NCBI GenBank assembly: GCA_020403455.1 | Contig: JADBXP010000030.1 | Coordinates: 1-33,739 of the forward strand | Direction: 5' to 3' | Source of the DNA: Chitinophagaceae bacterium | Lineage (GTDB): Bacteria > Bacteroidota > Bacteroidia > Chitinophagales > Chitinophagaceae | Length of the DNA: 33,739 nt | Translations under genes and position numbers: made by a program | Notes under the pieces: generated by a model | Seen by the model: the letters and a program-made list of their open reading frames with translations, nothing else | Database searches by the model: none | Told to the model about the DNA's origin: nothing | Shown here: piece after piece, positions 9,151-16,470 of the stretch | How the letters are laid out: the number at the start of each line of letters is the position of its first letter | How positions within the stretch are numbered: the stretch's first letter is position 1

Positions 9151-9287
9151 ATGTCTCACTGACGTGCAAGCGGTCAGTAGGTAATTGCGGCTTGAACGTT
9201 GATCAATATTATCTATGATATACAGTGATAAGTTTAATTCTCTTTCATGCCGCAGGGTCTCCCCGACGTGTCGGGGAGACTTCGCGG
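9151..9287 (+). repeat. Dispersed intergenic hairpin repeat, copy B
   Basis: Second close copy of the family, just after the S41 gene. The left hairpin has stem ACTGAC/GTCAGT (9158-9163 and 9173-9178). The core GCGGCTTGAACG begins at 9187 and runs to CTCTTTCATGCCGCAGGG (ends 9257). The right hairpin is a perfect 24-base palindrome, 11-bp stem (9257-9280), built on TCCCCGAC/GTCGGGGA. Core identity to copy C is high over about 80 bases. Confidence 0.8.
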
Positions 9288-9332
9288 CCTGTGCCAGGGT
9301 CAAAACATTTGGCCAATGCCTTCACTTTTATG

Positions 9333-9363
9333 GTTACTTATTGGGTCAAGCCAAAAAAGTAAC
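9333..9363. repeat. Inverted repeat GTTACTT...AAGTAAC
   Basis: GTTACTTATTGG (9333-9344) faces CCAAAAAAGTAAC (9351-9363) across a 6-base loop GTCAAG: 11 pairs with a small bulge. From memory, very similar hairpins recur between genes in many Bacteroidota genomes. It may act as a transcript end or be a repeat element; there is no clear T-run on either side. A second perfect hairpin follows at 9370-9392. Confidence 0.55.
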
Positions 9364-9369
9364 TCCGGG

Positions 9370-9392
9370 TGAAGGGGCGGATTGCCCCTTCA
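9370..9392. terminator. Perfect 9-bp hairpin, possible terminator
   Basis: TGAAGGGGC (9370-9378) and GCCCCTTCA (9384-9392) form a perfect 9-bp GC-rich stem with a 5-base loop. It lies 246 bases after the S41 stop, between the two hairpin repeats. An A-run follows on the plus strand, so it is not a textbook T-tailed terminator for the S41 transcript. A terminator or mRNA 3'-end stabiliser is plausible but unproven. Confidence 0.4.
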
Positions 9393-9451
9393 AAAAACAA
9401 ACATGTTAGCGTGATTAAAATTGTCAGTAAATTATCTTTTGAGTAATGTAC

Positions 9452-9562
9452 TTGCGACTTGAAAGCAGATCATTATTATCAATGATATACTGTGATAAGT
9501 TTAATTCTCTTTCATGCCGCAGGGTCTCCCCGACACGTCGGGGCGGAAGACCCTGCGGAGAA
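9452..9562 (+). repeat. Dispersed intergenic hairpin repeat, copy C
   Basis: Third close copy. The core from TTGCGACTTGAAAG (9452) through ATGATATAC (9482) to CTCTTTCATGCCGCAGGG (ends 9524) matches copy B with few changes. The right hairpin pairs CCGCAGGGTCT with AGACCCTGCGG (11 bp outer stem) and CCCCGAC with GTCGGGG inside. The outer pairing is conserved with copy A while the inner stem sequence differs yet remains complementary, which points to selection on the fold. The rest of the spacer to 9708 shows only five CCAAAGA words (9610-9663) and an A-rich end. Confidence 0.8.
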
Positions 9563-9708
9563 TTTTCAAAATTTTGTTGAAAAGTAAAGCCTGTGGGGAA
9601 GGAATCGAGCCAAAGATCCATTGCCAAAGACCAAAGACTATGACCAAAGACCGTATCCAAAGAAAATTTTGCGGAGAAGAAAAATAAATTGAAGACCCCC
9701 AAAAAAAA

Positions 9709-10539
9709 CTAAAACAATCGTAACTGTTCAACAACAGGCAGAACTGTAGCAGCCTGCGGCTTATCTGCATCCGTTCCGGTTATCGTATAAACTTCCGAAG
9801 GTCGGTAGCGGGAGGCAATTACGATATGTGTATTGCCATTGTCGCGACTGAACAATTCCTTTACTTTCTCATGGGTATTGTTATTCCGGGAAAGGTGCGA
9901 TAACAAGAGATGACTCAATTGTTCTCCCCGATGTTGCTGAAACAATTCCCAAGCTTCCTCATTGGATAAATGGCCTTCACCACCGCGGATACGTCTTTTT
10001 AAATGCTCGGGATAAGTTCCCTGCTCCAACATGGTAACATCGTAATTCGATTCTAGAAATGCAGCATGGCAAGCATTGAAATGTTTTTTCAAATTATCAC
10101 ACACCCTGCCCAGATCTGTGAAAACTCCAATCTGTATGTGCCGGTGGCGAATAATAAAACTGTGCGGATCCGCAGCATCATGTGTCTTGGTAAATCCTGT
10201 CACTTCCAACTCGCCAACCCGAATAGGTTCATCAGTACTGAACCTCTTGATGAAAGAGACAGGTGCCGGTATTCTCATTCCCGATTCTGTTGCCGGGGTC
10301 ATATATACAGGTAGTCTATACTTCCTTGCCAAAACCGATACCCCGCCAATGTGATCGTTGTGCTCATGTGAAATGAAAACAGCCCTTAGCTTTTCCATGG
10401 ATAGCCCAAGCTTTGCCATGCGCCGCTCTGTTTCACGACAACTAATGCCTGCATCTACCAGCACTGCATCTTCAGCCGTGCCAATATAATAGGCATTGCC
10501 ATTGCTGCCTGAATTCAAAGAAGCAATCATCACACTCAT
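9709..10539 (-). CDS. MBL-fold metallo-hydrolase (YycJ/WalJ-like)
   Basis: A 276-residue cytoplasmic metallo-beta-lactamase-fold hydrolase. The start MSVMIASLNSGSNGNAYYIG is typical of the YycJ/WalJ group. The metal-binding HxHxDH motif is at residues 58-63 (HEHNDH). Later ligands probably include the His in GFTKTHDA, the Asp in IGVFTDLG and the late His in LLSHLSRNN. Family members bind two metal ions and act as nucleases or phosphodiesterases; the Bacillus relative is linked to DNA repair and cell-wall signalling. GGGAG lies just before the ATG, an unusually good ribosome site for this genome. It follows the T9SS-exported protein gene by 27 bases on the same strand. Confidence 0.9.
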   Translation of the reverse strand: MSVMIASLNSGSNGNAYYIGTAEDAVLVDAGISCRETERRMAKLGLSMEKLRAVFISHEHNDHIGGVSVLARKYRLPVYMTPATESGMRIPAPVSFIKRFSTDEPIRVGELEVTGFTKTHDAADPHSFIIRHRHIQIGVFTDLGRVCDNLKKHFNACHAAFLESNYDVTMLEQGTYPEHLKRRIRGGEGHLSNEEAWELFQQHRGEQLSHLLLSHLSRNNNTHEKVKELFSRDNGNTHIVIASRYRPSEVYTITGTDADKPQAATVLPVVEQLRLF

Positions 10540-10566
10540 ACTCCCAGACTTGTAAAGAGGAAAAAC

Positions 10567-11880
10567 TTACTCAACGATTAACTGCGTTGAGAAGACCGTC
10601 CTTTTGAAATAATCAACCACCAGCAATGCATAAGTACCCTTTGCCTCATAAGAAGGTATATTGAAAGAGTGGTTGGTGGTTTTTTCACCCAAATTCATTT
10701 TTCCCTCCAGAACAATTCGTCCGTTCATGTCCACCAATAAAAGGGAGTAAACCCCTTTGTCCGCGATGTTCTGCGCACGAACGGTAAATTTGCCCCTGCT
10801 CACGGGATTGGGAAATATGGTATAAACAGGTTCCGGAGCGAATTCTTTTTTCTTCTCCTGCTGGAAAGAAATCACTGGAGGAGGAGTGTTGTTGCGCTGG
10901 TTCAGCAGGTTGCTGCTGGCCATATCTGAAATGTTACCGATTCCGGGTATGTTTTTATCTTCTACCGGCTCTGCTGTTAAACTGCTGAGGTCTTTCACCC
11001 GGAAAAGATGCTGCGTCATATTCTGGGTTCTGGAACTTCCACAACTTAAAATCAGTTCCCCATTTTCATCCACAGCAGCACCATTCGTGGTGAAACCTCC
11101 CGGTAATCCACCAATCTGTCCTAAATATTCCGCCACCCGGCTGGCTATGTTGATGCGGAAAACATAATTGCTTTGTGTGATCAGAACAAGTCTCCCTTCA
11201 GCATCAGCCACCATATCGCCCCCCCAGGAAGTACAACTGGAGCGTACAAAAATGCCGTTGCCCGGTTTATCGGAAATCACTCCCAGATCAATGATGGTGG
11301 GTTGTCCTTCCGTTGTGAAGCGAATCAGGTGTTCGCCATCATTGGTCAACGCATATCCAAACCCATCGGCACCAATGGTCATGCGGGAAATCTGATTGGC
11401 AACATCCGTTTTATTTTTAAGCAGGTTGAGGGATTGATTGTCTAAATAGGTAAAATGTGGCTCAGGCTGGCTGAGGTCCATATAGCGGAGTTCCGATGCA
11501 AACATGGGGAAGTAAAATAGCCGATTGGTCTTCTTATCATAAGCAACCGATGCCACAGAGCCGCCCATTGGACTTCTAAGTGTATCCGGATGTCCGCTGG
11601 CATCACTGATAAAAGCACTTTGCTGCAATGCTAAATAAGTTTGGAAGCCATGCGTCTTGACAGCATATTTTTGATTCGGCTGGAACCAATCCTTTACCAA
11701 CACCTTACATTTCCCATCGATCTCCCGCATTTTGTTGTAGCTGATCGGCTGAGCGGGATCAGAAGAAACAAAGAAAATACGTTGGGAAGGAGATTGAGCA
11801 GCAACAGCGAGTCCGGCTATAGCCCCCAGCACTGTCAGCAAAAATTTTCCGGTTGTCATGGTTGGAAGTTGTTTTCTCAT
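10567..11880 (-). CDS. Exported protein with T9SS type A sorting domain
   Basis: A 437-residue secreted protein. Signal peptide about residues 1-28 (ends AVAAQ). The middle is propeller-like with many short strand motifs (KTNRLFYFP, IGADGFGYALTNDGEHLIRF, ADAEGRLVLI, VDENGELILSCG) and no enzyme motif. The C-terminus (about 350-437) starts YTIFPNPVSRGKF and has VDMNGRIV and a final basic/hydrophobic strand, the type A sorting signal recognised by the type IX system in this phylum. The protein is therefore probably released or anchored at the cell surface. M1 or M8 could be the start. A near-consensus promoter box (TAATTTTA, minus strand, 11893-11900) lies 12 bases upstream. Confidence 0.85.
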   Translation of the reverse strand: MRKQLPTMTTGKFLLTVLGAIAGLAVAAQSPSQRIFFVSSDPAQPISYNKMREIDGKCKVLVKDWFQPNQKYAVKTHGFQTYLALQQSAFISDASGHPDTLRSPMGGSVASVAYDKKTNRLFYFPMFASELRYMDLSQPEPHFTYLDNQSLNLLKNKTDVANQISRMTIGADGFGYALTNDGEHLIRFTTEGQPTIIDLGVISDKPGNGIFVRSSCTSWGGDMVADAEGRLVLITQSNYVFRINIASRVAEYLGQIGGLPGGFTTNGAAVDENGELILSCGSSRTQNMTQHLFRVKDLSSLTAEPVEDKNIPGIGNISDMASSNLLNQRNNTPPPVISFQQEKKKEFAPEPVYTIFPNPVSRGKFTVRAQNIADKGVYSLLLVDMNGRIVLEGKMNLGEKTTNHSFNIPSYEAKGTYALLVVDYFKRTVFSTQLIVE

Positions 11881-11972
11881 CAGGATATAACGTAAAATTA
11901 CAGCATTTAGGCATAACCCGGAATGAAAAAAAACAGCGTAATTGCCCTAATTTTATGCACAATTCTATTCCT

Positions 11973-12413
11973 ATGTTTCGGTATGCATTCATTTTACTGG
12001 TAATTCTGGGAAGTTGGTCAACCTCAGTAAGTGCCCAGCAGGACAGTTCCTTAACTCCCAAAGACATTCATTTGCTGGCAGAATTCACCAATGCTGATTA
12101 CAACATGGGTAATGTTCCAATAGGAAAAGGAGGGGAGTTCAATGTTTACATCAAAAACATATCAGCTAAGGATACCCTGATGATTGTGGATGTAAAAGTA
12201 AGTTGTGGATGTACTACCCCCAAGTACCGCAGCAATGACCCTATTCTTCCCGGCAAATCTTCCTACATCACACTTGGCTTCAATGGCAGTGGGGGAGGAC
12301 CTTTCACTAAGTTTGCCGACATTATTTTTCAGTCCGGTCAGTCCAAACAAATCAAATTTTCCGGAATAGCAGTCGCCGAACCGGCACCCGCCGAGCCTGC
12401 CAAAAAACAATGA
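11973..12413 (+). CDS. DUF1573 domain protein, exported
   Basis: A 146-residue exported protein with a signal peptide at residues 1-21 (ends SVSAQ). The DUF1573 domain is shown by the N-terminal IHLLAEFTNADYNMGNVPIG, the hallmark VSCGCTTPKY, then ILPGKSSYITLGFN and GPFTKFADIIF. The family is an immunoglobulin-like periplasmic or surface domain, common in Bacteroidota, with no known activity. The frame is open further upstream (ATG at 11955 and earlier). I chose 11973 because a near-consensus promoter box TAATTTTA sits at 11948-11955, so 11955 is probably not transcribed. The tail is Pro/Ala/Glu-rich. Confidence 0.85.
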   Translation: MFRYAFILLVILGSWSTSVSAQQDSSLTPKDIHLLAEFTNADYNMGNVPIGKGGEFNVYIKNISAKDTLMIVDVKVSCGCTTPKYRSNDPILPGKSSYITLGFNGSGGGPFTKFADIIFQSGQSKQIKFSGIAVAEPAPAEPAKKQ

Positions 12414-12436
12414 TGCCCGTTGCTAAGCAACAGGCA
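12414..12436. terminator. Stem-loop between convergent DUF1573 and ndk genes
   Basis: TGCCCGTTGC (12414-12423) pairs with GCAACAGGCA (12427-12436), nine pairs with one mismatch and a TAA loop. It starts at the DUF1573 stop codon. There is no T-run, so its use as a terminator is uncertain; it may mark the 3' end of the DUF1573 transcript. Confidence 0.4.
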
Positions 12437-12506
12437 CCAAAGGACTGATGGTCGTTGTTGTGATTCTAGTCGAATAGTTTATCCGAAATTCAGCAAGGTT
12501 CTTTTA

Positions 12507-12923
12507 CTAAAATATTTCCAGTCCTGAAAAGAAGAAGCTGCCTTCAATAGCGGCATTCTCATCACTGTCACTTCCGTGTACAGCATTTTCGCCTACAGAA
12601 GCAGCATACTTCTTGCGAATGGTGCCCTCGGCTGCCTGTGCCGGATTGGTTGCGCCAATCAATTGGCGGAAATCTGCTACGGCATTGTCTTTTTCCAGGA
12701 TGGCTGCCACGATGGGTCCGCTGCTCATAAAATTCACGAGTTCACCATAGAAGGGACGTTCGCTGTGAACAGCATAAAAGCGGCCCGCTTGTTCCGCCGT
12801 TAGGCGTGTCCATTTCATAGCACGAATGGTAAAACCTGCCTGTACGATCTGGTCAAGGATACCACCGGTATATCCTTTGGAAGTGGCATCGGGTTTGATC
12901 ATGGTAAAAGTTCTGTTGCTCAT
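12507..12923 (-). CDS. ndk: Nucleoside-diphosphate kinase
   Basis: A 138-residue enzyme that transfers phosphate from ATP to other (d)NDPs in the cytoplasm. The start [14 protein letters not shown] is the family hallmark. The catalytic His lies in [11 protein letters not shown] (NAVHGSDS motif), and the [32 protein letters not shown] segments match the family. The length is as expected for bacterial Ndk. The frame extends upstream to an ATG at 12944, but a perfect promoter box (TACCTTTG, minus strand, 12942-12949) covers that point, so 12923 is the start. It is divergent from the NrnA-like gene. Confidence 0.97.
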   Translation of the reverse strand: MSNRTFTMIKPDATSKGYTGGILDQIVQAGFTIRAMKWTRLTAEQAGRFYAVHSERPFYGELVNFMSSGPIVAAILEKDNAVADFRQLIGATNPAQAAEGTIRKKYAASVGENAVHGSDSDENAAIEGSFFFSGLEIF

Positions 12924-12941
12924 ATAGTTGTATTTGGGGTG

Positions 12942-12949
12942 CAAAGGTA
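12942..12949 (-). promoter_or_regulatory. Promoter -7 box for ndk
   Basis: TACCTTTG on the minus strand fits the Bacteroidota TAnnTTTG consensus, 18 bases before the ndk ATG. No clear -33 TTG is seen at the usual spacing. Confidence 0.55.
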
Positions 12950-13005
12950 GCAGTTTGCTGTGGTTTGTGGAAAGGAAGTCCCATTTTTAATACACAAATC
13001 CCAAA

Positions 13006-13013
13006 TAGTTTTG
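13006..13013 (+). promoter_or_regulatory. Promoter -7 box for the nrnA-like operon
   Basis: TAGTTTTG matches TAnnTTTG, 36 bases before the ATG at 13050. The -33 element is not clear. It lies back to back with the ndk promoter. Confidence 0.5.
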
Positions 13014-13049
13014 CCTGTGCCGGCAGGAAATCGCAATTTTGCACCCTCC

Positions 13050-14057
13050 ATGGATTCAATTCAAGCTTTTTATCCCCTATTACATCAACCCTCCCGGATG
13101 GTGATCACTACCCACCAAAAACCGGATGGTGATGCCCTTGGGTCTTCCCTCGGACTGTATCATTTTTTGGTGCGGTTGGGACATACCGTAACTGTCATAT
13201 CTCCGACCAACTGGCCGGATTTCCTCAACTGGTTGCCCGGTATCGAAACGGTGATCAACTTTGAAAGTCAGCGGGAAAAATCTAGGCAGTTGATTGCAGA
13301 TGCACAGTATATTTTTTGTCTGGATTTCAATATCCTGCACCGCACCAAGCACCTCGAGCCCTTGCTGGAAGCCGCTCCCGCTAAAAAGATACTGATCGAC
13401 CACCACCAGGAACCTCAAGTGGCCGCCTTCGATTGGGGCATCAGCGATACGAGCAAGAGTTCTACTTGCGAAATGGTCTACGACTTTATCGTTGACTCCG
13501 GTCATGATGGTCTGCTGCATCCTGATATGGCCACTTGTTTGTACGCCGGCGTTATGACAGATACCGGTTCCTTCCGTTTCCCGGCTACAACGGCTTCCGT
13601 GCACCGCATGGTAGCAAGATTGAAAGATACGGGTATCCAACATGCACCTATACACGATGCCATTTTCGATAACTTCCTGGAAAACAGGCTTCGCTTCATC
13701 GGCTTTGTCTTGCTCAACCGCATGGACGTTCTCTATGAGTTCAACACTGCCCTGATGTACATCACCAAAGCTGATTTGCAACGCTTTCAGATCAAAACAG
13801 GTGATACCGAAGGATTGGTAAATTACCTGCTTTCCATTCAGGGCATTCGCTTCGCTGCGCTCGCGATCGACAGGGATGAGGAACGGAAATGGAGTTTTCG
13901 CAGCAAAGGCGATTTCGATGTGAACAGTTTCGCCCGGATGAATTTTGAAGGAGGCGGACATAAAAATGCTGCCGGTGGTCGCAGCAGCGATAGTTTGGAA
14001 ATGACTGTGAACAAGTTCAGGGAAATATTACCTTCGTACCTAAATCAACTACAATAA
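13050..14057 (+). CDS. DHH-family phosphoesterase (NrnA-like oligoribonuclease/pAp phosphatase)
   Basis: A 335-residue cytoplasmic phosphoesterase. N-terminal DHH domain: THQKPDGDALGS (about residues 20-31) with metal-binding Asp residues, the central LDFN, and IDHHQEP, the DHH motif itself. The C-terminal DHHA1 domain ends with FEGGGHKNAAGG, the substrate-binding GGGH motif. NrnA-type enzymes degrade very short RNAs and dephosphorylate pAp or c-di-NMP breakdown products with Mn2+. The frame opens upstream to 12960, but the promoter box at 13006 and the family N-terminus favour the ATG at 13050. The stop codon abuts the ATG of the FKBP gene, so the two are cotranscribed. Confidence 0.9.
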   Translation: MDSIQAFYPLLHQPSRMVITTHQKPDGDALGSSLGLYHFLVRLGHTVTVISPTNWPDFLNWLPGIETVINFESQREKSRQLIADAQYIFCLDFNILHRTKHLEPLLEAAPAKKILIDHHQEPQVAAFDWGISDTSKSSTCEMVYDFIVDSGHDGLLHPDMATCLYAGVMTDTGSFRFPATTASVHRMVARLKDTGIQHAPIHDAIFDNFLENRLRFIGFVLLNRMDVLYEFNTALMYITKADLQRFQIKTGDTEGLVNYLLSIQGIRFAALAIDRDEERKWSFRSKGDFDVNSFARMNFEGGGHKNAAGGRSSDSLEMTVNKFREILPSYLNQLQ

Positions 14058-14975
14058 ATGAAAAATTTCATCTCGCTGATGGCAGTCCTGATCTTACTCG
14101 CAGGTTGCAATCAATACCAAAAAACACCATCGGGTGTTGCTTATTCTATTTCGGGTAACAGCAAAACAAAAATTAAGCAGGGGCAAATCTTCAAATACAA
14201 CATTGAAATTAAAATTGCTCCCAAGGATTCTATTTTCAGTACCACTTTCGGCCGCATTCCAGGTTTCATGCAGTTCGACACTACCCGCGTTTCTCCCCAT
14301 AGTTTCCTGGAACTAATCAGCAAATGCGGAGAAGGAGATAAGGTGAACTTCTCTTTGAGCGTTGACTCCTTAAAGAAACTTGGATTACTGGAATACAACC
14401 AGTTCTTCCGCAAGAATGATTTGATCAAGGGCAGAATGGAAATTGTTAAGGTTTACAAAGGAGAAGAAGAAGCCAACAACGATTACAAGAAAGAAATGGA
14501 CCAGGAGCAGAAGCGCGAAGCCAAAGAACTCAAAGACTATGCTGCTAAAAAAAGCTTGAAGGTGCAGGAACTGCCATCCGGTGTACTTGTGGTAGTAGAA
14601 CAGGCCGGTGATACTATGAAAGCTAATCCGGGCAGAACCGTTAGTATGATGTACAAAGGATATTTTACTAATGATAAAGTGTTTGATGCTAATATGGGAT
14701 CTACTGCCGTCAATAAAGAACCCCTGGTTTTCCAGATTGGTTCAGGTGGAGTTATCCCAGGGCTGGAATCCGGATTGGCACAATTTGGAAAGGGCGGAAA
14801 AGGAACAATCCTAATTCCTGCTCTGCAGGCCTATGGTATTGCTGGGCAACCACCGATGATCCCTCCTTATTCCAATCTGCTCTTTGATATCGAAGTGACC
14901 GATGTTTCCTTGCAGGCACCTCCGGCTCCTGCACCGATGCCAGGAGCACCTCAGGGACAACCACAGAGAAAGTAA
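14058..14975 (+). CDS. FKBP-type peptidyl-prolyl isomerase lipoprotein
   Basis: A 305-residue lipoprotein; lipobox LLAGC with Cys17. The N-terminal half (about 25-140, SGVAYSISGNSKTKIKQGQ ...) looks like a degenerate FKBP domain lacking the active-site pattern. A charged helical linker follows (about 138-170, KEMDQEQKREAKELKDYAAK). The C-terminal FKBP domain (about 175-285) has MMYKGYFTNDKVFDAN, QIGSGGVIPGLESGL and FDIEVTDV, matching active isomerases. The tail is Pro/Ala-rich. It should assist folding of exported proteins in the periplasm or at the outer membrane. It starts immediately after the NrnA-like stop codon and is followed by a clear terminator. Confidence 0.92.
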   Translation: MKNFISLMAVLILLAGCNQYQKTPSGVAYSISGNSKTKIKQGQIFKYNIEIKIAPKDSIFSTTFGRIPGFMQFDTTRVSPHSFLELISKCGEGDKVNFSLSVDSLKKLGLLEYNQFFRKNDLIKGRMEIVKVYKGEEEANNDYKKEMDQEQKREAKELKDYAAKKSLKVQELPSGVLVVVEQAGDTMKANPGRTVSMMYKGYFTNDKVFDANMGSTAVNKEPLVFQIGSGGVIPGLESGLAQFGKGGKGTILIPALQAYGIAGQPPMIPPYSNLLFDIEVTDVSLQAPPAPAPMPGAPQGQPQRK

Positions 14976-14996
14976 TTTCCTTTAAATTTTAAACAG

Positions 14997-15028
14997 AAGG
15001 GGCATTGCGGTAGTAGTGCCCCTTTTTT
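14997..15028. terminator. Rho-independent terminator between FKBP gene and folP
   Basis: AAGGGGCA (14997-15004) pairs with TGCCCCTT (15017-15024), a perfect 8-bp stem followed by a T-run on the plus strand. It ends the NrnA-FKBP transcript and overlaps the folP stop codon by two bases, so it may also serve the opposite strand. Confidence 0.85.
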
Positions 15029-15881
15029 AATGCAGCAATTGTGTTAGCTGAATGGCTTCCCGCGCAGCGGCAGGGTCATGTACTCTAATAATAGAGGCAC
15101 CTTGCAATAGTCCGGCAGTATGCAAAATACTCGTCCCATTCAAAGCAGCTTCGGGCGTTGTTCCGAGGGTTTTATAGATCATCGACTTTCTGGAAACCGC
15201 CAGCAGCAGGGGTTTCCCCCAATGGGTGAATACAGAAAAATGTTTCAGCAGCTCAAAATTTTCAGGAATGGTTTTGCCAAAGCCAATGCCCGGATCCAGG
15301 ATAACATCATGAATACCGGCAAGGCGACAGGCATCCATTCTTTCCGTAAAATAATCATACACTTCCTCCACTACTTTTCTGTTGGGAGGAATCGAATGCA
15401 AGTCATTCCAGTCACCGGTACTATGCATCAGCACATAGGGTACCTGTAAGTCGGCAATGGTATCGAGCATATCCGGATACCACCTGCCACCGCTAATATC
15501 ATTGATGATGGAGGCACCTGCTGCAACTGCTTTTCGTGCGACCTCCGGCCGGAAGGTATCTACTGAAAGGATGGCTGCAGGAAAACGAACCACGATGGCT
15601 TCTATCAGCGGTATCACACGATCTATTTCTTCCTGTTCTGCAACAGGCACGCTACCCGGACGGGTACTTACGCCACCGACATCCAGCAGGTCAGCCCCCT
15701 GTTCCAGCATATCAGCACACCGTTGCAACGCTGCATCCATGCCTTGCACACGACTGCCGGAATAAAATGAGTCGGGTGTAACATTCACTATACCCATCAC
15801 GAGCGGAGTTGAACTTGTTAGTAATCTACCTCGAAGGTTGAGTGAAAAAGTAAAGGGTATTCTATTATCTTGCAGTATCAT
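15027..15881 (-). CDS. folP: Dihydropteroate synthase
   Basis: A 284-residue cytoplasmic enzyme that joins p-aminobenzoate to dihydropterin pyrophosphate in folate synthesis; it is the sulfonamide target. Motifs: PLVMGIVNVTPDSF (family start signature), LLDVGGVSTRPGS, IINDISGG and LDPGIGFGKT, in the expected TIM-barrel order, and the C-terminal IIRVHD. The frame extends upstream to 15986 but would add a hydrophobic stretch foreign to the family. The ATG at 15881 gives the normal length and lies 17 bases after a near-consensus box TACTTTTA (minus strand, 15899-15906). Divergent from the DUF1599 gene. Confidence 0.97.
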   Translation of the reverse strand: MILQDNRIPFTFSLNLRGRLLTSSTPLVMGIVNVTPDSFYSGSRVQGMDAALQRCADMLEQGADLLDVGGVSTRPGSVPVAEQEEIDRVIPLIEAIVVRFPAAILSVDTFRPEVARKAVAAGASIINDISGGRWYPDMLDTIADLQVPYVLMHSTGDWNDLHSIPPNRKVVEEVYDYFTERMDACRLAGIHDVILDPGIGFGKTIPENFELLKHFSVFTHWGKPLLLAVSRKSMIYKTLGTTPEAALNGTSILHTAGLLQGASIIRVHDPAAAREAIQLTQLLH

Positions 15882-15915
15882 TTCGTGGGTCCTGGCCCAT
15901 AAAAGTAAACCTAAA

Positions 15916-16470
15916 ATGAAGAACACCAACCTGCAATATGATGAAGCGATCGCCGGGTGCCAACAAATCTTCCTAAAAAAGACCAAAGACTATGGCACTG
16001 CCTGGCGGGTTTTGCGCATCATCTCTGTGGTGGACCAGATATTCATCAAGGCATTGCGCATCCGCAATTTGCAAGATCTTCCTACCCAAAAGGTAGAAGA
16101 TGACATCCCCTCAGAATTCAAGGGTATCGTGAATTATGCATTGATCGGGTTGATGCAGTTGCAATTGGGAGAACCGCAGGTGGAAGAGTTGGGATTGAAC
16201 CGCGTGGAAGAAATGTATGCTCAACAGGTGGCCTTTGCGAAAGATACCATGGTGAACAAGAACCATGATTATGGTGAGGCCTGGCGAGATATGAGCCAAC
16301 AAAGTTTTGCCGACCTGATTCTCATGAAACTCCTGCGCATCAAACAAATACTGCTGAACGATGGGAAGACACTCATCAGCGAAGGAATTGATGCCAATTT
16401 TACGGATATTGTTAACTACGCTGTTTTTGCATTGATATTAATTGACGAAGGAAAACATTCGGCTATATGA
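15916..16470 (+). CDS. DUF1599 domain protein
   Basis: A 184-residue cytoplasmic protein made of two similar halves: FLKKTKDYGTAWRVLR ... IFIKALRIRNLQ and MVNKNHDYGEAWRDMS ... LILMKLLRIKQIL. Each half has a DYGxAWR motif and a KxLRI motif, the hallmark of DUF1599. The internal duplication suggests a four-helix arrangement per half; members are thought to be related to nucleotide-processing all-alpha folds, but no activity is established. The ATG at 15916 is chosen over an upstream in-frame ATG at 15838 that would overlap folP. It overlaps the next gene by four bases (ATGA), implying translational coupling. Confidence 0.9.
   Translation: MKNTNLQYDEAIAGCQQIFLKKTKDYGTAWRVLRIISVVDQIFIKALRIRNLQDLPTQKVEDDIPSEFKGIVNYALIGLMQLQLGEPQVEELGLNRVEEMYAQQVAFAKDTMVNKNHDYGEAWRDMSQQSFADLILMKLLRIKQILLNDGKTLISEGIDANFTDIVNYAVFALILIDEGKHSAI

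Noticed and set aside
9215..9409. Small plus and minus frames within the hairpin repeats
   Set aside because: They arise from the repeat sequence itself; similar short predicted proteins are probably over-calls on the same element.
9610..9663. Five CCAAAGA words as a regulatory repeat
   Set aside because: Spacing is irregular (14, 7, 12, 14 bases), it lies between convergent genes, and no binding motif is known.
13080..13961. 293-codon minus-strand open frame
   Set aside because: It is opposite the DHH phosphoesterase gene, whose motifs are unmistakable; the antisense product matches nothing recognised.
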